This document shows, in pieces, positions 20,172 through 29,801 of a stretch of 64,000 nt of DNA. Position numbers and translations under genes: made by a program. Positions within the stretch are counted from its first letter, which is position 1; every line of letters starts with the position of its first letter. The notes beneath the pieces were generated by a model. The model was not told where the DNA came from. It ran no database searches and was given only the letters and a program-made list of their open reading frames with translations. The DNA lies in NCBI RefSeq assembly GCF_900475755.1, contig NZ_LS483411.1, positions 1,302,001 through 1,366,000 on the forward strand, written 5' to 3'. This DNA is from Haemophilus influenzae (GTDB lineage: Bacteria; Pseudomonadota; Gammaproteobacteria; Enterobacterales; Pasteurellaceae).

Positions 20172-21728
20172 TTATTTTGCTTGTGTATTAACTTGACGAA
20201 TTGCTTTTAAGACAGCTGCGGCTTTGTGGCGTGTTTCATCGGCTTCCATTTGTGGATCAGAATCCAATACTTCTCCGCAACCCGCTTGTACATGGGCTAT
20301 CCCATTTTGTACAAAAGCAGAACGGATCACGATACAGGTATCAAAATGTCCATCGGACGTGAGATAACCCACCGCACCACCGTAACTATGGCGTTTTTGT
20401 TGCTCAAATTGATAAATAAGCTGCATTGCTTTAATTTTGGGCGCACCAGTTAATGTACCCATATTCATACAGGCTTGATAGGCATGAAGTGCATCTAACT
20501 CAGGGCGTAATTTACCCATCACACGAGAGACCAAATGCATAATGTGAGAATAACGATCCACTTGCATTAATTCAGCCACTTTACGGGTACCGCTTTGGCA
20601 AACTCGAGCAATATCATTACGGGCTAAATCAACCAACATTAAATGTTCCGCTTGTTCTTTATGATCAAGGCGAAGTTCTAGTTCTAAACGAGCATCCAAT
20701 TCAGGATCGATATTGCCGTGAGCGTCAAAACCACGAGGGCGTGAACCTGCGATGGGGTAAATTTCTAACTGACGATTTTCTGGCGAATATTTCAGCGCAC
20801 TTTCTGGCGATGCACCAAACAAAATAAAGTCTTCATCATTCATATAGAACATATAAGGGCTTGGATTATTTTGTTTGAGTTGAGTGTAACTGGCTAATGT
20901 ATTCGGGCAAGCAAGGGAGAAACGGCGAGAAGGCACAATTTGGAAAACATCGCCAATATTAATGTGGTATTTTAAGGCTTTCACAATGCCCTTAAATTCA
21001 GGATCTTCAAAGTTTGTTTTAACTTCGTCACTTGCCGCTTTAATAGAAAGAACGTTATCAATATTTTTTAGTTTTTGCGCGATAGAAAGTGAGGTTTTCG
21101 CAATATTGACTTGTTCTTCTTGAGCAAAACAGAAACTTTTGAGTGTTGCTTGTTGATTTTGATGATCGATGGTGATGAGGTGTTCGGCAAGATAGAAACT
21201 GTAATCAGGGCAGTTGATACCATCATGTTGTAATGTAATGCCATCCATTGGAATGAAATTTGCGACGAGATCGTAAGCAAATAATCCACCTAAGAAAATA
21301 GGCGTTTGGCTATGTTGATAAAAAGTAGAAACAACACGTAGTCCATCAAAAATAGTGGCAGATTGTAATTTGCTATCTTCATCGAGTTGATTATCAAGTG
21401 GCGAAAATTGTATAGAAAATTCTTCTTCAAAATTGACCGCACTTACTTTCCCAAGTGCGGTTAATTTTGGATAAATTTCTTTTAAAACTTGTTTTCCATT
21501 CTCATTTAATGCTTTAAATGTGACGTTGTGACCTAAGCACGTTATTTTAACCGCAGCATTGACTAAGATAAGGCTTTGTAAACTGTTTTTACTCCCGATT
21601 TCGGCAGAGTCGAGCAGAAGAGAATTTGAATTAGGTTGGCAAAGTGTATTAAAAATAGCTGTGGTGTCAGCATAATAGGGAATGGGTTGCGCTGTCACTG
21701 CAATAAAGGCTTGAGCTTGAATATTCAT
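20172..21728 (-). CDS. trpE: Anthranilate synthase component I
   Basis: Makes anthranilate from chorismate; first enzyme of the tryptophan branch. The protein has 518 residues. The chorismate-binding core has FQIVPSRRFS, IAGSRPRG, ELRLDHKEQAEHLMLVDLARND and GAPKIKAMQLI. The N-terminal segment NSLLLDSAEIGSKNS corresponds to the LLES feedback-binding motif for tryptophan, with Asp for Glu. First gene of the operon; a TrpR-like operator lies about 25 bases upstream of its start. Confidence 0.97.
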   Translation of the reverse strand: MNIQAQAFIAVTAQPIPYYADTTAIFNTLCQPNSNSLLLDSAEIGSKNSLQSLILVNAAVKITCLGHNVTFKALNENGKQVLKEIYPKLTALGKVSAVNFEEEFSIQFSPLDNQLDEDSKLQSATIFDGLRVVSTFYQHSQTPIFLGGLFAYDLVANFIPMDGITLQHDGINCPDYSFYLAEHLITIDHQNQQATLKSFCFAQEEQVNIAKTSLSIAQKLKNIDNVLSIKAASDEVKTNFEDPEFKGIVKALKYHINIGDVFQIVPSRRFSLACPNTLASYTQLKQNNPSPYMFYMNDEDFILFGASPESALKYSPENRQLEIYPIAGSRPRGFDAHGNIDPELDARLELELRLDHKEQAEHLMLVDLARNDIARVCQSGTRKVAELMQVDRYSHIMHLVSRVMGKLRPELDALHAYQACMNMGTLTGAPKIKAMQLIYQFEQQKRHSYGGAVGYLTSDGHFDTCIVIRSAFVQNGIAHVQAGCGEVLDSDPQMEADETRHKAAAVLKAIRQVNTQAK

Positions 21729-21753
21729 ATTTATTTATCCTTTTGGAAATTTT

Positions 21754-21787
21754 GTACTATTAAACTAGTGCAAAAGGAATAAGTCAA
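21754..21787 (-). promoter_or_regulatory. trpE promoter with overlapping TrpR operator
   Basis: On the minus strand TTGACT (21782-21787) and TTTAAT (21759-21764) are 17 bases apart. The palindrome GTACTATTAAACTAGTGC (21754-21771, plus strand) covers the -10 box and matches the E. coli trp operator (GTACTAGTTAACTAGTTC) in about 15 of 18 positions. Transcripts would begin some 20-25 bases before trpE, leaving no room for a leader peptide. Confidence 0.85.
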
Positions 21788-21832
21788 GCCTGATTTTAAT
21801 TTTTTATGTTTTTTGATTAAAAAATGTGTTTT

Positions 21833-22009
21833 TTATTCCTTTGCCCAAGGGCGACCTCCATAATATTCTATATTTTGCTGATTTATCACTTCTAATATTT
21901 TTGCAGAAATATTATTGTTATCTTCATCTGACAAAGATTTTTGAGGAAAAACACGACGATAAGGCAAGCAATATGTTTTGATAAGATTGGAAATAAAGAT
22001 TACGCTCTG
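21833..22009 (-). pseudogene. C-terminal gene remnant, unassigned
   Basis: On the minus strand a frame without a plausible start reads YCLPYRRVFPQKSLSDEDNN, then AKILEVINQQNIEYYGG and ends RPWAKE. It has normal-looking amino acid content but no ATG and no ribosome site, so it looks like the tail of a lost gene. Family not recognised. The rest of the 21788-22110 gap shows nothing else. Confidence 0.3.
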
Positions 22010-22110
22010 TAATTATCTAATAGAAAATATTTTTAGAAAATTTGGAATTAAAATAATCTGGCAGACACATTATTTTAAATAAAAGCTCTGCCAGATTTGA
22101 TCATCTATAA

Positions 22111-22608
22111 TTAGGCTTTGGTAGCGAGATTACCTAAATCCTTATCGATTAAGAACAAGCTTTTGCCATCTTCTCCAAGAAGATTTAATTTATCTAAAAT
22201 ACTACTAAATAATTTTTCTTCTTCATGTTGTTCTTCCACATACCATTGTAAGAAATTAAATGCAGAGTAGTCTTTTTCTTCAAAGGTTTTACCTACTAAT
22301 TCATTGATTTTACTGGTAATTAATTTTTCATGCTCATAGGTAGTTTCAATTACTTCTTTTAATGATTTATATTCATGTGCAGGTGCTTCAATTGCAGAAA
22401 TTACAGCACGTGAGCCAGTTTCATTTAAATAAGTAAATAATTTACGCATATGTTGCATTTCTTCAGCTGCATGAACTGATAAGAATTTTGCCGTGCCTTC
22501 AAAGCCTTGCTGATCGCACCAAGCACTCATTTGTAAATATAAATTAGAAGAATAAAACTCTAAATTCATTTGATCGTTTAATAGTTTTACTACATTTTCT
22601 GATAACAT
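22111..22608 (-). CDS. ftnB: Ferritin (non-haem), second copy
   Basis: Iron-storage protein of 165 residues, four-helix bundle. Ferroxidase residues are visible: Glu17 in [18 protein letters not shown], the E-x2-H pair in HAAEEMQHM, and the [10 protein letters not shown] helix. It begins 15 bases after its paralogue ends, so the two form an operon; bacterial ferritin pairs of this kind form mixed 24-subunit shells. The symbol follows my recollection of paired ferritin naming in Haemophilus and the a/b assignment is not certain. Confidence 0.95.
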   Translation of the reverse strand: MLSENVVKLLNDQMNLEFYSSNLYLQMSAWCDQQGFEGTAKFLSVHAAEEMQHMRKLFTYLNETGSRAVISAIEAPAHEYKSLKEVIETTYEHEKLITSKINELVGKTFEEKDYSAFNFLQWYVEEQHEEEKLFSSILDKLNLLGEDGKSLFLIDKDLGNLATKA

Positions 22609-22623
22609 ATTATTTTCTCCTAT

Positions 22624-23112
22624 CTATTCCAAAGTTGCGAGTTCACGATCAATAAAGAATAATCCTTTGCCATCTTCGCCAACAAGATTAAATCTATCAA
22701 TAATTCCACTAAATAATTTTTCTTCTTCATGCTGTTCTGCTACATACCACTGCAAAAAGTTAAAAGCAGAGTAGTCTTTGCTTTCAAAAGTAACTTCAAC
22801 TAATTCATTGATTTTTGAAGTGACTAATTTTTCATGTTCTAAAGTTATTTCAAAAACTTCTCTTAATGAAGAATAATCATGTTTAGGTGCATCAATTTTT
22901 CCTAAAAGAGGCATACCGCTAGTTTCACTTACGTAATTAAACAGTTTTTGCATATGTTCTAATTCTTCATCAGCATGACGAAGTAAGAAGGCAGCAGCAC
23001 CTTCATAACCGTGTTTTGAACACCATGCACTCATTTGTAAGTAAACATTAGAAGAGTAGAACTCTAAATTAATTTGGTCGTTCAGCTTGTTTATGATTAT
23101 TTGATTAAGCAT
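22624..23112 (-). CDS. ftnA: Ferritin (non-haem), first copy
   Basis: A 162-residue ferritin starting [21 protein letters not shown] chose the ATG at 23112, which has AAAGGAAT 7 bases upstream and aligns with the start of the second ferritin; the frame stays open 20 codons further upstream, but that segment has no ribosome site. Ferroxidase motifs as in its neighbour ([19 protein letters not shown]). A Fur-like box lies about 140 bases upstream. Confidence 0.95.
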   Translation of the reverse strand: MLNQIIINKLNDQINLEFYSSNVYLQMSAWCSKHGYEGAAAFLLRHADEELEHMQKLFNYVSETSGMPLLGKIDAPKHDYSSLREVFEITLEHEKLVTSKINELVEVTFESKDYSAFNFLQWYVAEQHEEEKLFSGIIDRFNLVGEDGKGLFFIDRELATLE

Positions 23113-23253
23113 AACTAATTCCTTTCCATTTTGATTGATAAAATGCAATAAAGCGTAATTTGCGGCAATCATTTTAAATTCACAAATGATAATTGCAAGT
23201 TTTTTATCAAAAAAATTTTATATAACTCATTAATTTTAAAAAGAAAAATAAAA

Positions 23254-23272
23254 AACAATTATTATCATTTAC
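23254..23272 (-). promoter_or_regulatory. Fur-like box upstream of the ferritin operon
   Basis: Read on the minus strand, GTAAATGATAATAATTGTT matches the Fur consensus GATAATGATAATCATTATC in 14 of 19 positions. It is 142 bases from the ftnA start, so the promoter would need a leader of that order. Confidence 0.5.
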
Positions 23273-23280
23273 ATAATGAT

Positions 23281-23640
23281 ATATAAATTAAATATGACGT
23301 TGTCACAATGAAACTAACAAATTTTAAATTAGTATTAGATATGCCTTTATTTTCCTCCTTAGATTTGGATGAAAATTTAGATTATCGAGTAAGCATGAAA
23401 GAGTTCATACCCATTTTCAGCCTAAGCCCAATAACTATTTGCATATCTGTCACGCAAAGTCCTATTTAGCTTTGGTTTGCAAAATTTATTTCTTATTGTA
23501 CATACGATCCTGAAACTTTAGGCAAAAATCCAGCAGATTGACACAAAGTAAAAGGCATCATTCATTAAGTTTCGGCTGTGTATAATCATTTTGCTGAGTT
23601 TTCACTGTGTCAAATCTGAGTGTAGAAAATGACATTGAAA
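23281..23640. other. Intergenic region with an 81-bp inverted-repeat structure
   Basis: No clear gene. A 54-codon frame starts at 23308 (MKLTNFKLVLDMPLFSSLDL) without a good ribosome site. GATTGACACAAAGTAAAA (23536-23553) and TTTTCACTGTGTCAAATC (23599-23616) are imperfect inverted repeats bounding about 81 bases, which could be a small non-autonomous element or a folded leader. Function unknown. Confidence 0.35.
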
Positions 23641-23785
23641 GGTGATAAAACCAAATTCTTTAACGATAAATAATGGCTGCGGTAAACGCCAAAAACTCTA
23701 TTACATCCGAATTGCTTGTAACTTTTCAGATGTGGAAATTTCTTATAACTACTTTCTTTTGATTATCCATTTAAAATTTTTCATA

Positions 23786-23819
23786 TTGTCATCAAACTGT
23801 CACAATTATTTTCTACACT
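23786..23819 (+). promoter_or_regulatory. Pho box and -10 of pstS
   Basis: TTGTCATCAAACTGTCAC (23786-23803) is a two-repeat Pho box close to the consensus CTGTCATAAATCTGTCAC. TACACT at 23814-23819 is placed as a -10 box 10 bases later, the normal arrangement where PhoB replaces a -35 box. It stands 40 bases before the pstS start. Confidence 0.9.
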
Positions 23820-23858
23820 TCGCTACGCAATCTAAATAACACTCAAGGAGAATTTGTT

Positions 23859-24878
23859 ATGTTTATGCATAAAATGAAAAAAAATCTTATTATCGTTTTA
23901 ACCTTAGGTACGTTACCTTTTGCTCAAGCTAATAGCATCACTGGTGCTGGAGCGTCTTTCCCTTATCCAATTTATGCGAAGTGGGCATCTTTATATGAGA
24001 AAGAAACTGGGAATAAAGTTAATTATCAATCCATCGGTTCGGGCGGCGGACAACAGCAAATTATTGCAAAAACGGTTGATTTTGGTGCCTCTGACGATCC
24101 AATGAAATCCGAATTATTACAACAACACCAACTAGTCCAATTCCCTGCGGTTATCGGTGGTATAGTGCCTGTTGTTAATTTGCCTGAAATTAAATCTGGT
24201 AAATTAAAGTTATCAGGTAAGCTGTTAGCAGAAATCTTCCTTGGTAAGATTAAAAAATGGAACGATCCTGCCTTAGTTGCATTAAATCCAACGCTTCCTT
24301 TACCAAATAAAAACATTATTGTGATTCATCGTTCAGACGGCTCTGGAACAACATTTGGCTTCACTAATTATCTATCTAAAATTTCGAACGATTGGAAAAA
24401 TCAAGTTGGTGAAGGTAAATCAGTGAAGTGGTTAACAGGTCAAGGTGGAAAGGGGAATGAGGGAATTGCTTCTTATGTTCGCCAAATGAAATACTCCATT
24501 GGTTATGTAGAGTATGCCTATGCCAAACAAAATCAGCTTGCTTGGATTTCATTACAAAATCAAGCAGGGCAATTTGTACAGCCTTCTAATGAAAGTTTCA
24601 TGGCAGCTGCAAGTCACGCAAAATGGCACGAAAAGGCGGGAATGGGTGTTATATTAACCAATGAAACGGGGGAAAAATCTTGGCCAATTACGGCAGCGAG
24701 TTTTATTTTATTAAATAAATATTCTGACAATCCTGAAACAACTAAAAATGTATTAGCCTTTTTTGATTGGGCATTCTCAAGAGGGCAAGATGCGGCAACT
24801 GAATTAGATTATGTGCCAATTCCTGCTGATGTGGTAGCTACCATTAAAAGTCAATGGAAAACAGAGCTAAAACAATAA
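23859..24878 (+). CDS. pstS: Phosphate-binding periplasmic protein
   Basis: Binds inorganic phosphate in the periplasm for the Pst ABC transporter. 339 residues with a signal peptide (MKKNLIIVLTLGTLPFAQA). Mature protein opens SITGAGASFPYPIYAKWA; other PstS marks are QSIGSGGGQQQI, FGASDDPM, HRSDGSGTTFGFTNYL and SIGYVEYAYA. The ATG at 23859 has AAGGAG 8 bases upstream. First gene of pstSCAB-phoBR behind a Pho box. Confidence 0.98.
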   Translation: MFMHKMKKNLIIVLTLGTLPFAQANSITGAGASFPYPIYAKWASLYEKETGNKVNYQSIGSGGGQQQIIAKTVDFGASDDPMKSELLQQHQLVQFPAVIGGIVPVVNLPEIKSGKLKLSGKLLAEIFLGKIKKWNDPALVALNPTLPLPNKNIIVIHRSDGSGTTFGFTNYLSKISNDWKNQVGEGKSVKWLTGQGGKGNEGIASYVRQMKYSIGYVEYAYAKQNQLAWISLQNQAGQFVQPSNESFMAAASHAKWHEKAGMGVILTNETGEKSWPITAASFILLNKYSDNPETTKNVLAFFDWAFSRGQDAATELDYVPIPADVVATIKSQWKTELKQ

Positions 24879-24894
24879 AATCTCTTTATTTTAT

Positions 24895-24941
24895 ACCGCA
24901 CTTTATACAAAACCAGGCACTTGACATTAATAAAGTGCGGT
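24895..24941 (+). terminator. Uptake-signal pair between pstS and pstC
   Basis: ACCGCACTTTAT and ATAAAGTGCGGT pair over 12 bases around a 26-base loop. It probably lets pstS be expressed more highly than the transporter genes that follow. Confidence 0.7.
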
Positions 24942-24968
24942 TATCTTAAATAATTTTGGAAAATACTT

Positions 24969-25916
24969 ATGCTCACAAAAAGTCGGAAATATTTTAATCA
25001 AACATGGATTGAATCATTATTCAAACAGACTACGGCATTGTTTGCTTTGCTTGTGTTTATTTTACTTGCTGCTATTTTAATTTCTTTAGTCATAGGAAGT
25101 TGGGAGAGTATTAAACGTTTTGGTGGGAGTTTTCTATTAGAAACATATTGGGACCCTGTACAAGAACAATATGGGGCAATTATTCCTATTTTAGGTACGC
25201 TTATTACGGCGAGTATCGCATTATTTATCGCAGTACCCATTTCATTTGGTATTGCAATCTTTTTAACGGAGCTAGCTCCCAATTGGCTAAAACGTCCTAT
25301 AAGCATTGCAATTGAAATGCTAGCTGCAATTCCTTCTATTATTTACGGAATGTGGGGGTTGTTTGTTTTCGTTCCATTATTTCAAGAACATATTCAGCCT
25401 GTACTAATTGACAATTTGGGTAATTTACCTGGATTAGAATTATTTTTTTCTGGCGTACCTTTTGGTGTTGGTTTATTTACGGCAGGATTAGTGCTTGCCA
25501 TAATGATCATTCCTTTTATTGCATCCGTAATGCGAGATGTCTTTAGTGTAGTACCACCAATGTTAAAAGAAGGTGCTTATGGATTAGGTGCAACCACTTG
25601 GGAAGTGGTTCGACAAGTGATTGTACCACACACTAGAATAGGGCTTGTTGGGAGTGTGATGCTAGGATTGGGAAGAGCATTGGGCGAAACAATGGCTATC
25701 ACTTTTATTATAGGTAATACGTTTCAATTGCCTAATTCCTTATTTTCACCTTCTACCTCAATCGCATCTGCTATTGCTAACGAATTTAATGAAGCAGGTG
25801 GATTACAAAAATCTGCATTGATGGAATTAGGACTACTCCTCTTTGTTATCACAACTATGGTATTGATTTTATCAAGATTAATGATTACAAAAATGCAACA
25901 AACAAAAGGGAAATAA
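24969..25916 (+). CDS. pstC: Phosphate ABC transporter permease PstC
   Basis: A 315-residue inner-membrane permease with about six helices, the first at residues 20-45 (TTALFALLVFILLAAILISL). The ABC coupling (EAA) loop is GAYGLGATTWEVVRQVIVPH, followed by LGRALGETMAI. Ends one base before pstA starts. Confidence 0.96.
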   Translation: MLTKSRKYFNQTWIESLFKQTTALFALLVFILLAAILISLVIGSWESIKRFGGSFLLETYWDPVQEQYGAIIPILGTLITASIALFIAVPISFGIAIFLTELAPNWLKRPISIAIEMLAAIPSIIYGMWGLFVFVPLFQEHIQPVLIDNLGNLPGLELFFSGVPFGVGLFTAGLVLAIMIIPFIASVMRDVFSVVPPMLKEGAYGLGATTWEVVRQVIVPHTRIGLVGSVMLGLGRALGETMAITFIIGNTFQLPNSLFSPSTSIASAIANEFNEAGGLQKSALMELGLLLFVITTMVLILSRLMITKMQQTKGK

Positions 25917-25917
25917 G

Positions 25918-26766
25918 ATGAAAACTAATCAAAACTTGCGTTTTTATTGGCGTAAAACACACAATAAATTAATGTTAGGGCTTTCCTATATTTCAGTAAT
26001 TATCGGCTTATTTTGGTTGTGTTGGATATTATTCACTCTAATTACCAAAGGCATTCCAGCTTTATCAATTGATTTATTCACACAATCTACCCCTGCCCCT
26101 AATGAAAAAGGGGGATTGTTAAATGCACTGATTGGTTCGTTTTTTATTGTCGGTGCGGGTACATTGATAGGCACTCCTATGGGGGTATTGGCAGGGACGT
26201 ATTTAGCAGAATATGGTCGTTATAGCCGTTTCGCACAAATTACCCGTTTTCTTAATGATATTCTTCTTTCTGCCCCTTCTATTATTATTGGTTTGTTTGT
26301 TTACAGCTTATATGTATCAAAAATCGAGCATTTTTCAGGGTGGGCTGGAGCATTCGCATTAGCTTTATTGCTTATTCCTATCGTGGTACGCACTACGGAC
26401 AATATGTTATTACTTGTACCAAATAATTTACGTGAAGCAGCGGCAGCTCTTGGTTGCTCTCAATGGCAAGTTATTATGATGATTTGTTATCGAGCAGCTA
26501 AATCAGGGATTTTAACTGGCGTGCTATTGGCAGTTGCCCGAATTTCAGGAGAAACTGCACCGCTATTATTTACCGCACTGTCTAATCAATTTCTATCTTG
26601 GAATATGAATGAACCTATCGCAAATTTACCTGTAGTTATTTATCAATATGCAGCAAGTCCTTTTACAGATTGGAATAATCTAGCTTGGGCAGGTGCAGCT
26701 CTAGTAACATTATTTGTGCTTTGCTTAAACATTTTCACTCGACTCTTCTTTCAACATAAAAAATAA
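25918..26766 (+). CDS. pstA: Phosphate ABC transporter permease PstA
   Basis: Partner permease of PstC, 282 residues, about six membrane helices. The coupling loop is REAAAALGCSQWQVIMMICY and the ARISGETAPLLFTAL motif is typical of PstA. It follows pstC at once (TAAGATG) and precedes pstB by 9 bases. Confidence 0.96.
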   Translation: MKTNQNLRFYWRKTHNKLMLGLSYISVIIGLFWLCWILFTLITKGIPALSIDLFTQSTPAPNEKGGLLNALIGSFFIVGAGTLIGTPMGVLAGTYLAEYGRYSRFAQITRFLNDILLSAPSIIIGLFVYSLYVSKIEHFSGWAGAFALALLLIPIVVRTTDNMLLLVPNNLREAAAALGCSQWQVIMMICYRAAKSGILTGVLLAVARISGETAPLLFTALSNQFLSWNMNEPIANLPVVIYQYAASPFTDWNNLAWAGAALVTLFVLCLNIFTRLFFQHKK

Positions 26767-26775
26767 TGAGGCAAT

Positions 26776-27543
26776 ATGATTAGTCTACAAGAAACCAAAA
26801 TAGCTGTGCAAAATCTAAATTTCTACTATGAGGATTTTCATGCATTAAAAAACATTAATTTACGTATCGCTAAGAATAAAGTGACCGCCTTTATTGGTCC
26901 TTCAGGTTGCGGTAAATCTACTTTATTGCGGAGTTTTAATCGGATGTTTGAGCTATATCCAAATCAAAAAGCTACTGGTGAAATTAATTTAGACGGTGAA
27001 AATTTACTCACAACAAAGATGGATATTTCTCTGATTCGTGCTAAGGTTGGTATGGTTTTCCAAAAACCAACGCCATTTCCAATGTCGATTTATGATAATA
27101 TTGCATTCGGTGTTCGTTTGTTTGAAAAATTATCAAAAGAAAAGATGAATGAACGAGTAGAATGGGCATTGACTAAGGCCGCTCTTTGGAATGAAGTGAA
27201 AGATAAATTACATAAAAGCGGAGATAGTTTATCTGGCGGACAACAGCAACGCTTGTGCATTGCTCGAGGAATTGCTATTAAACCTAGTGTGTTGTTGCTC
27301 GATGAACCTTGTTCGGCATTAGATCCTATTTCGACTATGAAAATTGAAGAACTCATTACGGAGTTAAAACAAGATTATACTGTGGTTATGGTAACTCATA
27401 ATATGCAACAAGCTACACGTTGCTCCGACTATACGGCATTTATGTATTTGGGTGAATTAGTTGAATTTGGTCAAACACAACAAATTTTTGATAGACCTAA
27501 GATACAACGTACAGAAGATTATATTCGCGGTAAAATGGGGTAG
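26776..27543 (+). CDS. pstB: Phosphate ABC transporter ATP-binding protein PstB
   Basis: ATPase of the Pst transporter, 255 residues. Walker A is GPSGCGKST, the Q loop is [15 protein letters not shown] (diagnostic for PstB), the signature is LSGGQQQR and Walker B is [12 protein letters not shown]. In E. coli the next gene is phoU; here it is phoB. Confidence 0.98.
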   Translation: MISLQETKIAVQNLNFYYEDFHALKNINLRIAKNKVTAFIGPSGCGKSTLLRSFNRMFELYPNQKATGEINLDGENLLTTKMDISLIRAKVGMVFQKPTPFPMSIYDNIAFGVRLFEKLSKEKMNERVEWALTKAALWNEVKDKLHKSGDSLSGGQQQRLCIARGIAIKPSVLLLDEPCSALDPISTMKIEELITELKQDYTVVMVTHNMQQATRCSDYTAFMYLGELVEFGQTQQIFDRPKIQRTEDYIRGKMG

Positions 27544-27561
27544 TTAAAAAGTAAAAGTTTG

Positions 27562-27583
27562 GTGAGAATGTATTATTTCTCAC
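27562..27583 (+). terminator. Weak hairpin between pstB and phoB
   Basis: GTGAGAA and TTCTCAC pair around an 8-base loop, followed by a short T-rich stretch. It may attenuate transcription into phoBR. Confidence 0.45.
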
Positions 27584-27619
27584 TTCACTTTTATGCCATA
27601 AATCAAATGAAGGAGTATT

Positions 27620-28315
27620 ATGACAAGAAAAATTCTGATAGTTGAAGATGAATGTGCAATCCGTGAAATGATCGCACTGTTTTTATCTCAAAAATACTAT
27701 GATGTGATTGAAGCGAGCGATTTCAAAACAGCGATAAACAAGATAAAAGAAAATCCTAAACTAATATTATTGGATTGGATGCTACCTGGTCGTTCAGGTA
27801 TACAATTTATACAGTATATTAAAAAGCAAGAAAGCTATGCTGCGATTCCCATTATTATGCTCACAGCTAAAAGTACAGAAGAAGATTGTATTGCCTGTTT
27901 AAATGCAGGGGCTGATGACTACATCACTAAACCCTTTTCACCTCAAATTTTATTAGCTCGCATTGAGGCAGTATGGAGGAGAATTTATGAACAACAAAGT
28001 CAATTTATACAAATCGATGAACTTTCCATTGATGAAAATGCTCAGAGAGTGTTTTTCCAACAGCAGGAAATTAATTTAAGTAGTACAGAATTTAAATTGT
28101 TACATTTTTTTATGAAGCACCCTGAAAAAGTTTATTCTAGAGAACAATTGTTAAATCGTATTTGGCATAATGATCTAGAAGTTGAATATCGCACTGTTGA
28201 TAGCTATATTCGCCGTTTACGCCGCAATTTAGCCCCTTTTCAATGTGAACATTACATCCAAACAGTTCGAGGATCTGGTTATCGATTTTCTAGTTATTTA
28301 CGAGATAAACAATGA
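27620..28315 (+). CDS. phoB: Phosphate response regulator PhoB
   Basis: A 231-residue OmpR/PhoB-type response regulator that activates genes with Pho boxes when phosphate is scarce. Receiver domain: acidic pocket VEDE, phospho-acceptor Asp in [13 protein letters not shown], Thr/Lys in MLTAKS and PFSPQ. The C-terminal winged helix ends [15 protein letters not shown] and VRGSGYRFS. Start preceded by AAGGAG. Overlaps phoR by 4 bases. Confidence 0.97.
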   Translation: MTRKILIVEDECAIREMIALFLSQKYYDVIEASDFKTAINKIKENPKLILLDWMLPGRSGIQFIQYIKKQESYAAIPIIMLTAKSTEEDCIACLNAGADDYITKPFSPQILLARIEAVWRRIYEQQSQFIQIDELSIDENAQRVFFQQQEINLSSTEFKLLHFFMKHPEKVYSREQLLNRIWHNDLEVEYRTVDSYIRRLRRNLAPFQCEHYIQTVRGSGYRFSSYLRDKQ

Positions 28316-29577
28316 AAAAAATATTGAATTTTATTGTTGAAATAAATTTGGCAATCATTATTTCCTTATTTACTTCTGATTTTATTCTTTGGTTTGCAAT
28401 AATACTTTTATTAATTTTAGCTTGGCATCATATTAATGAATATCGTTTACTCAAATATCTCAATTTAAAGCAAGATAATAAATTCTCTTTATTACAATTA
28501 GGAACATTCTCTCAAACTGAAGCCTACCATCGTCATCGAATTTACAAAGAAAAATGTGCAAGTTTACGTTTGTTATCTCAAATAAATAAAAATATTAAGT
28601 ATTTACCAGATGCAATTATTATCTGTCAGCATAATGGTAATATTTCTTGGTGTAATTCAATTGCGCAACAGATGTTTGATTTTTGTTGGAATAAAAAAGT
28701 CCAGAAAAATATTTTTGATGTTATTTTTTATGAACAATTTAAACATTATTTTTTTCAGTCAAAAAAAAGACGACCGTTAGTACTATTAACTTATAATCAA
28801 CGTTATATTGAGGTGCAGTCGCACGCTTATAATTCTCATATGATTTTAGTTGTCGCTCGAGATATTACAGATATGATTCATTTACTTAATTCACGCCAAA
28901 AATTCTTGAGTAACATTAATCACGAGCTACGTACTCCATTAACCGTATTACAAGGTTACTTAGAAATTCTTGCAGATAATAATACTCAGAACCCTCTACA
29001 AAAAAAGGCTATTTTTGCAATGCAAGAGCAAAGCCAACGAATGGAACATCTATTACAACAATTTAATTTTTTAGCAAAAATAGAAACAACTTCAGATAAG
29101 GATTTTCGTACATTTGATATGTCAGCCATGATAAATTCTTTAAGAAAAGATACAGATATATTAAATACTTATAATCATCACATTGAATTTATTATTCAAC
29201 CTAATATCATTATTTTTGGAAATGAATTTCAACTAAGAAGTGCCGTTTCAAATTTAATTTATAATGCTATTAAGCATTCTGGTAAACAGTGTCATATTCA
29301 AATTAAATGGGAAACTTGTGAACAGGGTATTAAATTTAACGTGATAGATAATGGTGTTGGCATATCACCACAGCATATTCCACATTTAACAGAACGTTTT
29401 TATAGAGTTGATGAATCTCGTAGCCATTTAACTGGTGGAAGTGGTTTAGGACTAGCTATTGTGAAGCATACTTTATTACAATATCATTCTCATTTAAATA
29501 TTGAAAGTACTGAAACGAAGGGTAGTAGTTTTTCGTTTATCATACCTAAACGCTTTGTCATATCAAAAAAAGAATAA
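28312..29577 (+). CDS. phoR: Phosphate sensor histidine kinase PhoR
   Basis: A 421-residue membrane sensor kinase. Two N-terminal hydrophobic stretches form a hairpin in the first 45 residues with almost no periplasmic loop, as in E. coli PhoR, which senses through PstSCAB rather than phosphate itself. A PAS-like region ([11 protein letters not shown]) follows, then the phospho-acceptor His204 in [18 protein letters not shown], and the ATPase N, G1 and G2 boxes ([26 protein letters not shown]). Last gene of the pst-pho operon. Confidence 0.96.
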   Translation: MKKILNFIVEINLAIIISLFTSDFILWFAIILLLILAWHHINEYRLLKYLNLKQDNKFSLLQLGTFSQTEAYHRHRIYKEKCASLRLLSQINKNIKYLPDAIIICQHNGNISWCNSIAQQMFDFCWNKKVQKNIFDVIFYEQFKHYFFQSKKRRPLVLLTYNQRYIEVQSHAYNSHMILVVARDITDMIHLLNSRQKFLSNINHELRTPLTVLQGYLEILADNNTQNPLQKKAIFAMQEQSQRMEHLLQQFNFLAKIETTSDKDFRTFDMSAMINSLRKDTDILNTYNHHIEFIIQPNIIIFGNEFQLRSAVSNLIYNAIKHSGKQCHIQIKWETCEQGIKFNVIDNGVGISPQHIPHLTERFYRVDESRSHLTGGSGLGLAIVKHTLLQYHSHLNIESTETKGSSFSFIIPKRFVISKKE

Positions 29578-29585
29578 AGAAATTC

Positions 29586-29696
29586 AATGATAACACGTTG
29601 CAAGTATTAGCTGACACGGTAGTAAATAACACATCAGAAAATCGAAAATGGTGGGCTAGTGGAGAACTTAGATACATAAAAAACACAGCTTGGTAG
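29586..29696 (+). pseudogene. C-terminal gene remnant behind phoR, unassigned
   Basis: A frame without a start reads NDNTLQVLADTVVNNTSENR then KWWASGELRYIKNTAW and stops. It has coding-like composition in an otherwise non-coding gap of about 800 bases. I do not recognise the family. Confidence 0.25.
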
Positions 29697-29801
29697 TTTT
29701 TCACCCATCTAAACTTTTACTATGGAGCTTGATTGCTTGATGGAAAACGTATTTTATTTAATAAGTTAAAAGTTCTAAACAGGAAACTTATATTATTTAC
29801 A

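Noticed and set aside
23113..23172. Upstream extension of ftnA by 20 codons
   Set aside because: The ATG at 23112 has a good ribosome site and aligns with the paralogue's start.
23642..23839. 65-codon frame upstream of pstS as a gene
   Set aside because: It overlaps the Pho box and the pstS promoter and has no convincing ribosome site.
25925..26766. phoU hidden in or next to pstA/pstB
   Set aside because: All frames between pstA and phoB are accounted for; only 76 bases separate pstB and phoB.
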